Origin: Candidatus Falkowiibacteriota bacterium
Lineage (GTDB): Bacteria; Patescibacteriota; Patescibacteriia; Patescibacteriales; UBA12465
Length of the DNA: 5,458 bases
Direction of reading: 5' to 3'
Assembly: GCA_903937325.1 (NCBI GenBank)
Contig: CAIZYV010000106.1
Span: forward strand, 1 to 5,458
A program made the position numbers and the translations under genes. Shown here piece after piece: positions 4,299 to 5,458 of the stretch (its first letter is position 1; every line of letters starts with the position of its first letter). The notes beneath the pieces are model-generated. The model was not told where the DNA came from. It was given only the letters and a program-made list of their open reading frames with translations, and ran no database searches.

Positions 4299-5458
4299 AT
4301 ATTATTTATCCTCACTATTTTTTTCCTTGTTGCTTATTTTGTTGGCTGTGCGGCCGTCTTTGGCTTTAGAACCAGGAACAATTTTATATCGTACTTCCAG
4401 CGAGGGTAAGATGTATGGTTATAGCAGTAAAGAATTGATTAAAGAGCAGTATGGCGTGATGACTAATATTTATTCCGGCCATGCGGCTGTTTATATTGGT
4501 AAGGAAGATGGCGTTGATTATATTGTTGAAGCTTTGGGTAGCGGGATAGTAAAAACACCAGCTCAGTATTTTATTAATGAAAGTAACGGCGAGAATTTAG
4601 TAGCTGCAAAGATTCCTCGCGATTCCACGCCTTGGCAAAGGGCGCGAGCGGTTGCTTTGGCAAAATATTTAGCCGGCGCTGATTTGGCTTATGATTTTGA
4701 TTTTTCTTCTCAGAAAGGACCTTGGAGCGGCGACTGGACTTGTGTCGGTTTAAGCGAGAAAATTTACGAAAGTTCTAACGCCGCTAATCCCGAGCGTCTA
4801 GGCGCCTTAGAATATGATCCGAGTTATTATGCGGTTGATATTACCCCCGACGGTTATGATGCGGATAGTCTTTATAATGATAAAGGTGATTGTTTTTCGG
4901 CGCGACGTGAATTCTCCGCCATTGCTCGGCGAGTAGCAACAATTTTGCCACCGCCGGAAATTATTGGTTATAACGCCGGTAAAGAATATGCGGGTAAACG
5001 TTATCTATTTTTACCTTATACACAGGCTCTGCAGAAAAGTTTAGTTTCTGTACCGGTGGATATTGATTTAAGCAGTACTTTTAACGATAAGGCGGTGCGT
5101 GGAAAAGTAAATAATCTGGGTGTAATTTTGCGTTGGGGCTTGGTGGATAATCCAGTTTCCAGTGTTAAGCAGGCGGCCAAGAGCGTCACTAAGGCGGTAA
5201 AATATTTATTTTCCGGACAAGAGGAAAATACGGCTTTGCTTTGGGATGATCAAGAAAAAAACGCGGATATAATTGAAGAAGAAAATTCTGCTCTGTCGAA
5301 GTTGCCGTCTTTTTCTACTCCGCCGGCGAGTGAGTTTTTGGCTGATAAGAATGTTTCTGTGTCCGATAATTATTCAAAAAAAGAAGAAACAGTTTTAAAA
5401 GATCAATCACCGCTTGTTGAAGAAGATGAAATTGCGACTGAGGAAAATAATTCTTTCG
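4285..5458 (+). CDS. Secreted permuted NlpC/P60 (YiiX/LRAT-like) papain-fold protein, 3' partial
   Basis: The frame is open from ATG4285 to the window edge: 391 codons plus one base with no stop, so the C-terminus is missing. A signal peptide is clear: MNLYKYY, a hydrophobic core (about 8-22), and a likely cleavage site SLA/LEP after A27. Residues 28 to about 165 look like the circularly permuted papain fold of the YiiX/DUF830 and LRAT group: PGTILYRTSS (30-39), the histidine motif YSGHAAVYIG (63-72), an acidic residue in IVEALGSG (80-87), and the cysteine motif DWTCVGLSEKIYES (150-163). His66, Cys153 and possibly Glu82 would form the active site, with His before Cys as expected for the permuted order. 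Relatives include peptidases, amidases and acyltransferases, so the substrate is open. About 165-310 is unassigned. From about 311 on the chain is acidic and Ser/Pro-rich (EEENS, PPAS, VEEDE), like a disordered linker to further domains. Export and overlap with the membrane-anchored neighbour point to a cell-envelope job. Confidence 0.8.
   Translation, partial: MNLYKYYLSSLFFSLLLILLAVRPSLALEPGTILYRTSSEGKMYGYSSKELIKEQYGVMTNIYSGHAAVYIGKEDGVDYIVEALGSGIVKTPAQYFINESNGENLVAAKIPRDSTPWQRARAVALAKYLAGADLAYDFDFSSQKGPWSGDWTCVGLSEKIYESSNAANPERLGALEYDPSYYAVDITPDGYDADSLYNDKGDCFSARREFSAIARRVATILPPPEIIGYNAGKEYAGKRYLFLPYTQALQKSLVSVPVDIDLSSTFNDKAVRGKVNNLGVILRWGLVDNPVSSVKQAAKSVTKAVKYLFSGQEENTALLWDDQEKNADIIEEENSALSKLPSFSTPPASEFLADKNVSVSDNYSKKEETVLKDQSPLVEEDEIATEENNSF

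Noticed and set aside
1..5458. CRISPR array, tRNA/rRNA genes, insertion sequence or attachment sites
   Set aside because: No regularly spaced repeats, no tRNA-like cloverleaf motifs, no transposase or integrase motifs and no terminal inverted repeats were seen.

Overview
The window is AT-rich, with long T-runs, mostly weak or absent Shine-Dalgarno sequences, standard code (TGG for Trp, no in-frame TGA in the genes) and short intergenic gaps. With an O-antigen-ligase-like protein fused to TPRs and large divergent surface proteins, this style suggests a Candidate Phyla Radiation (Patescibacteria) genome, perhaps of the Parcubacteria-like branch. That placement is inferred from style and gene content; no marker gene is present. 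All genes lie on the + strand.

Region 1 (1-790) is a self-contained type II toxin-antitoxin module. A Gp49/HigB-type RelE/ParE-fold toxin (85-444) is followed 4 nt later by a HigA-type HTH antitoxin (449-754), and the pair is closed by a strong intrinsic terminator (761-790). A perfect 16-bp palindrome (76-91) overlaps the toxin start. It sits exactly between a TTGACT and a TATAAT hexamer and is the best candidate for the autoregulatory operator.

Region 2 (791-3191) is a monocistronic unit. A promoter (827-855), preceded by a direct repeat with 11-bp pitch, drives a 747-residue polytopic membrane protein of the Wzy_C/WaaL O-antigen ligase family with a TPR-like C-terminal domain. A second intrinsic terminator follows (3160-3191).

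Region 3 (3192-5458) is a second operon that runs off the right edge. It begins with a candidate promoter and an unusual leader: a 17-bp stem (3287-3328) buries both a consensus AGGAGG ribosome binding site and the first two bases of a GTG start, and an 18-codon mini-ORF crosses the stem and ends in GTGA overlap with that start. Next come a membrane-anchored protein with HEAT-like helical repeats (3327-4298) and, overlapping it by 14 nt, a secreted protein with a permuted NlpC/P60 (YiiX/LRAT-like) papain-fold domain and a long acidic tail, cut off by the window end (4285-5458). The overlap suggests the last two products work together at the cell envelope. A link to the neighbouring ligase is plausible, but rests on adjacency alone.
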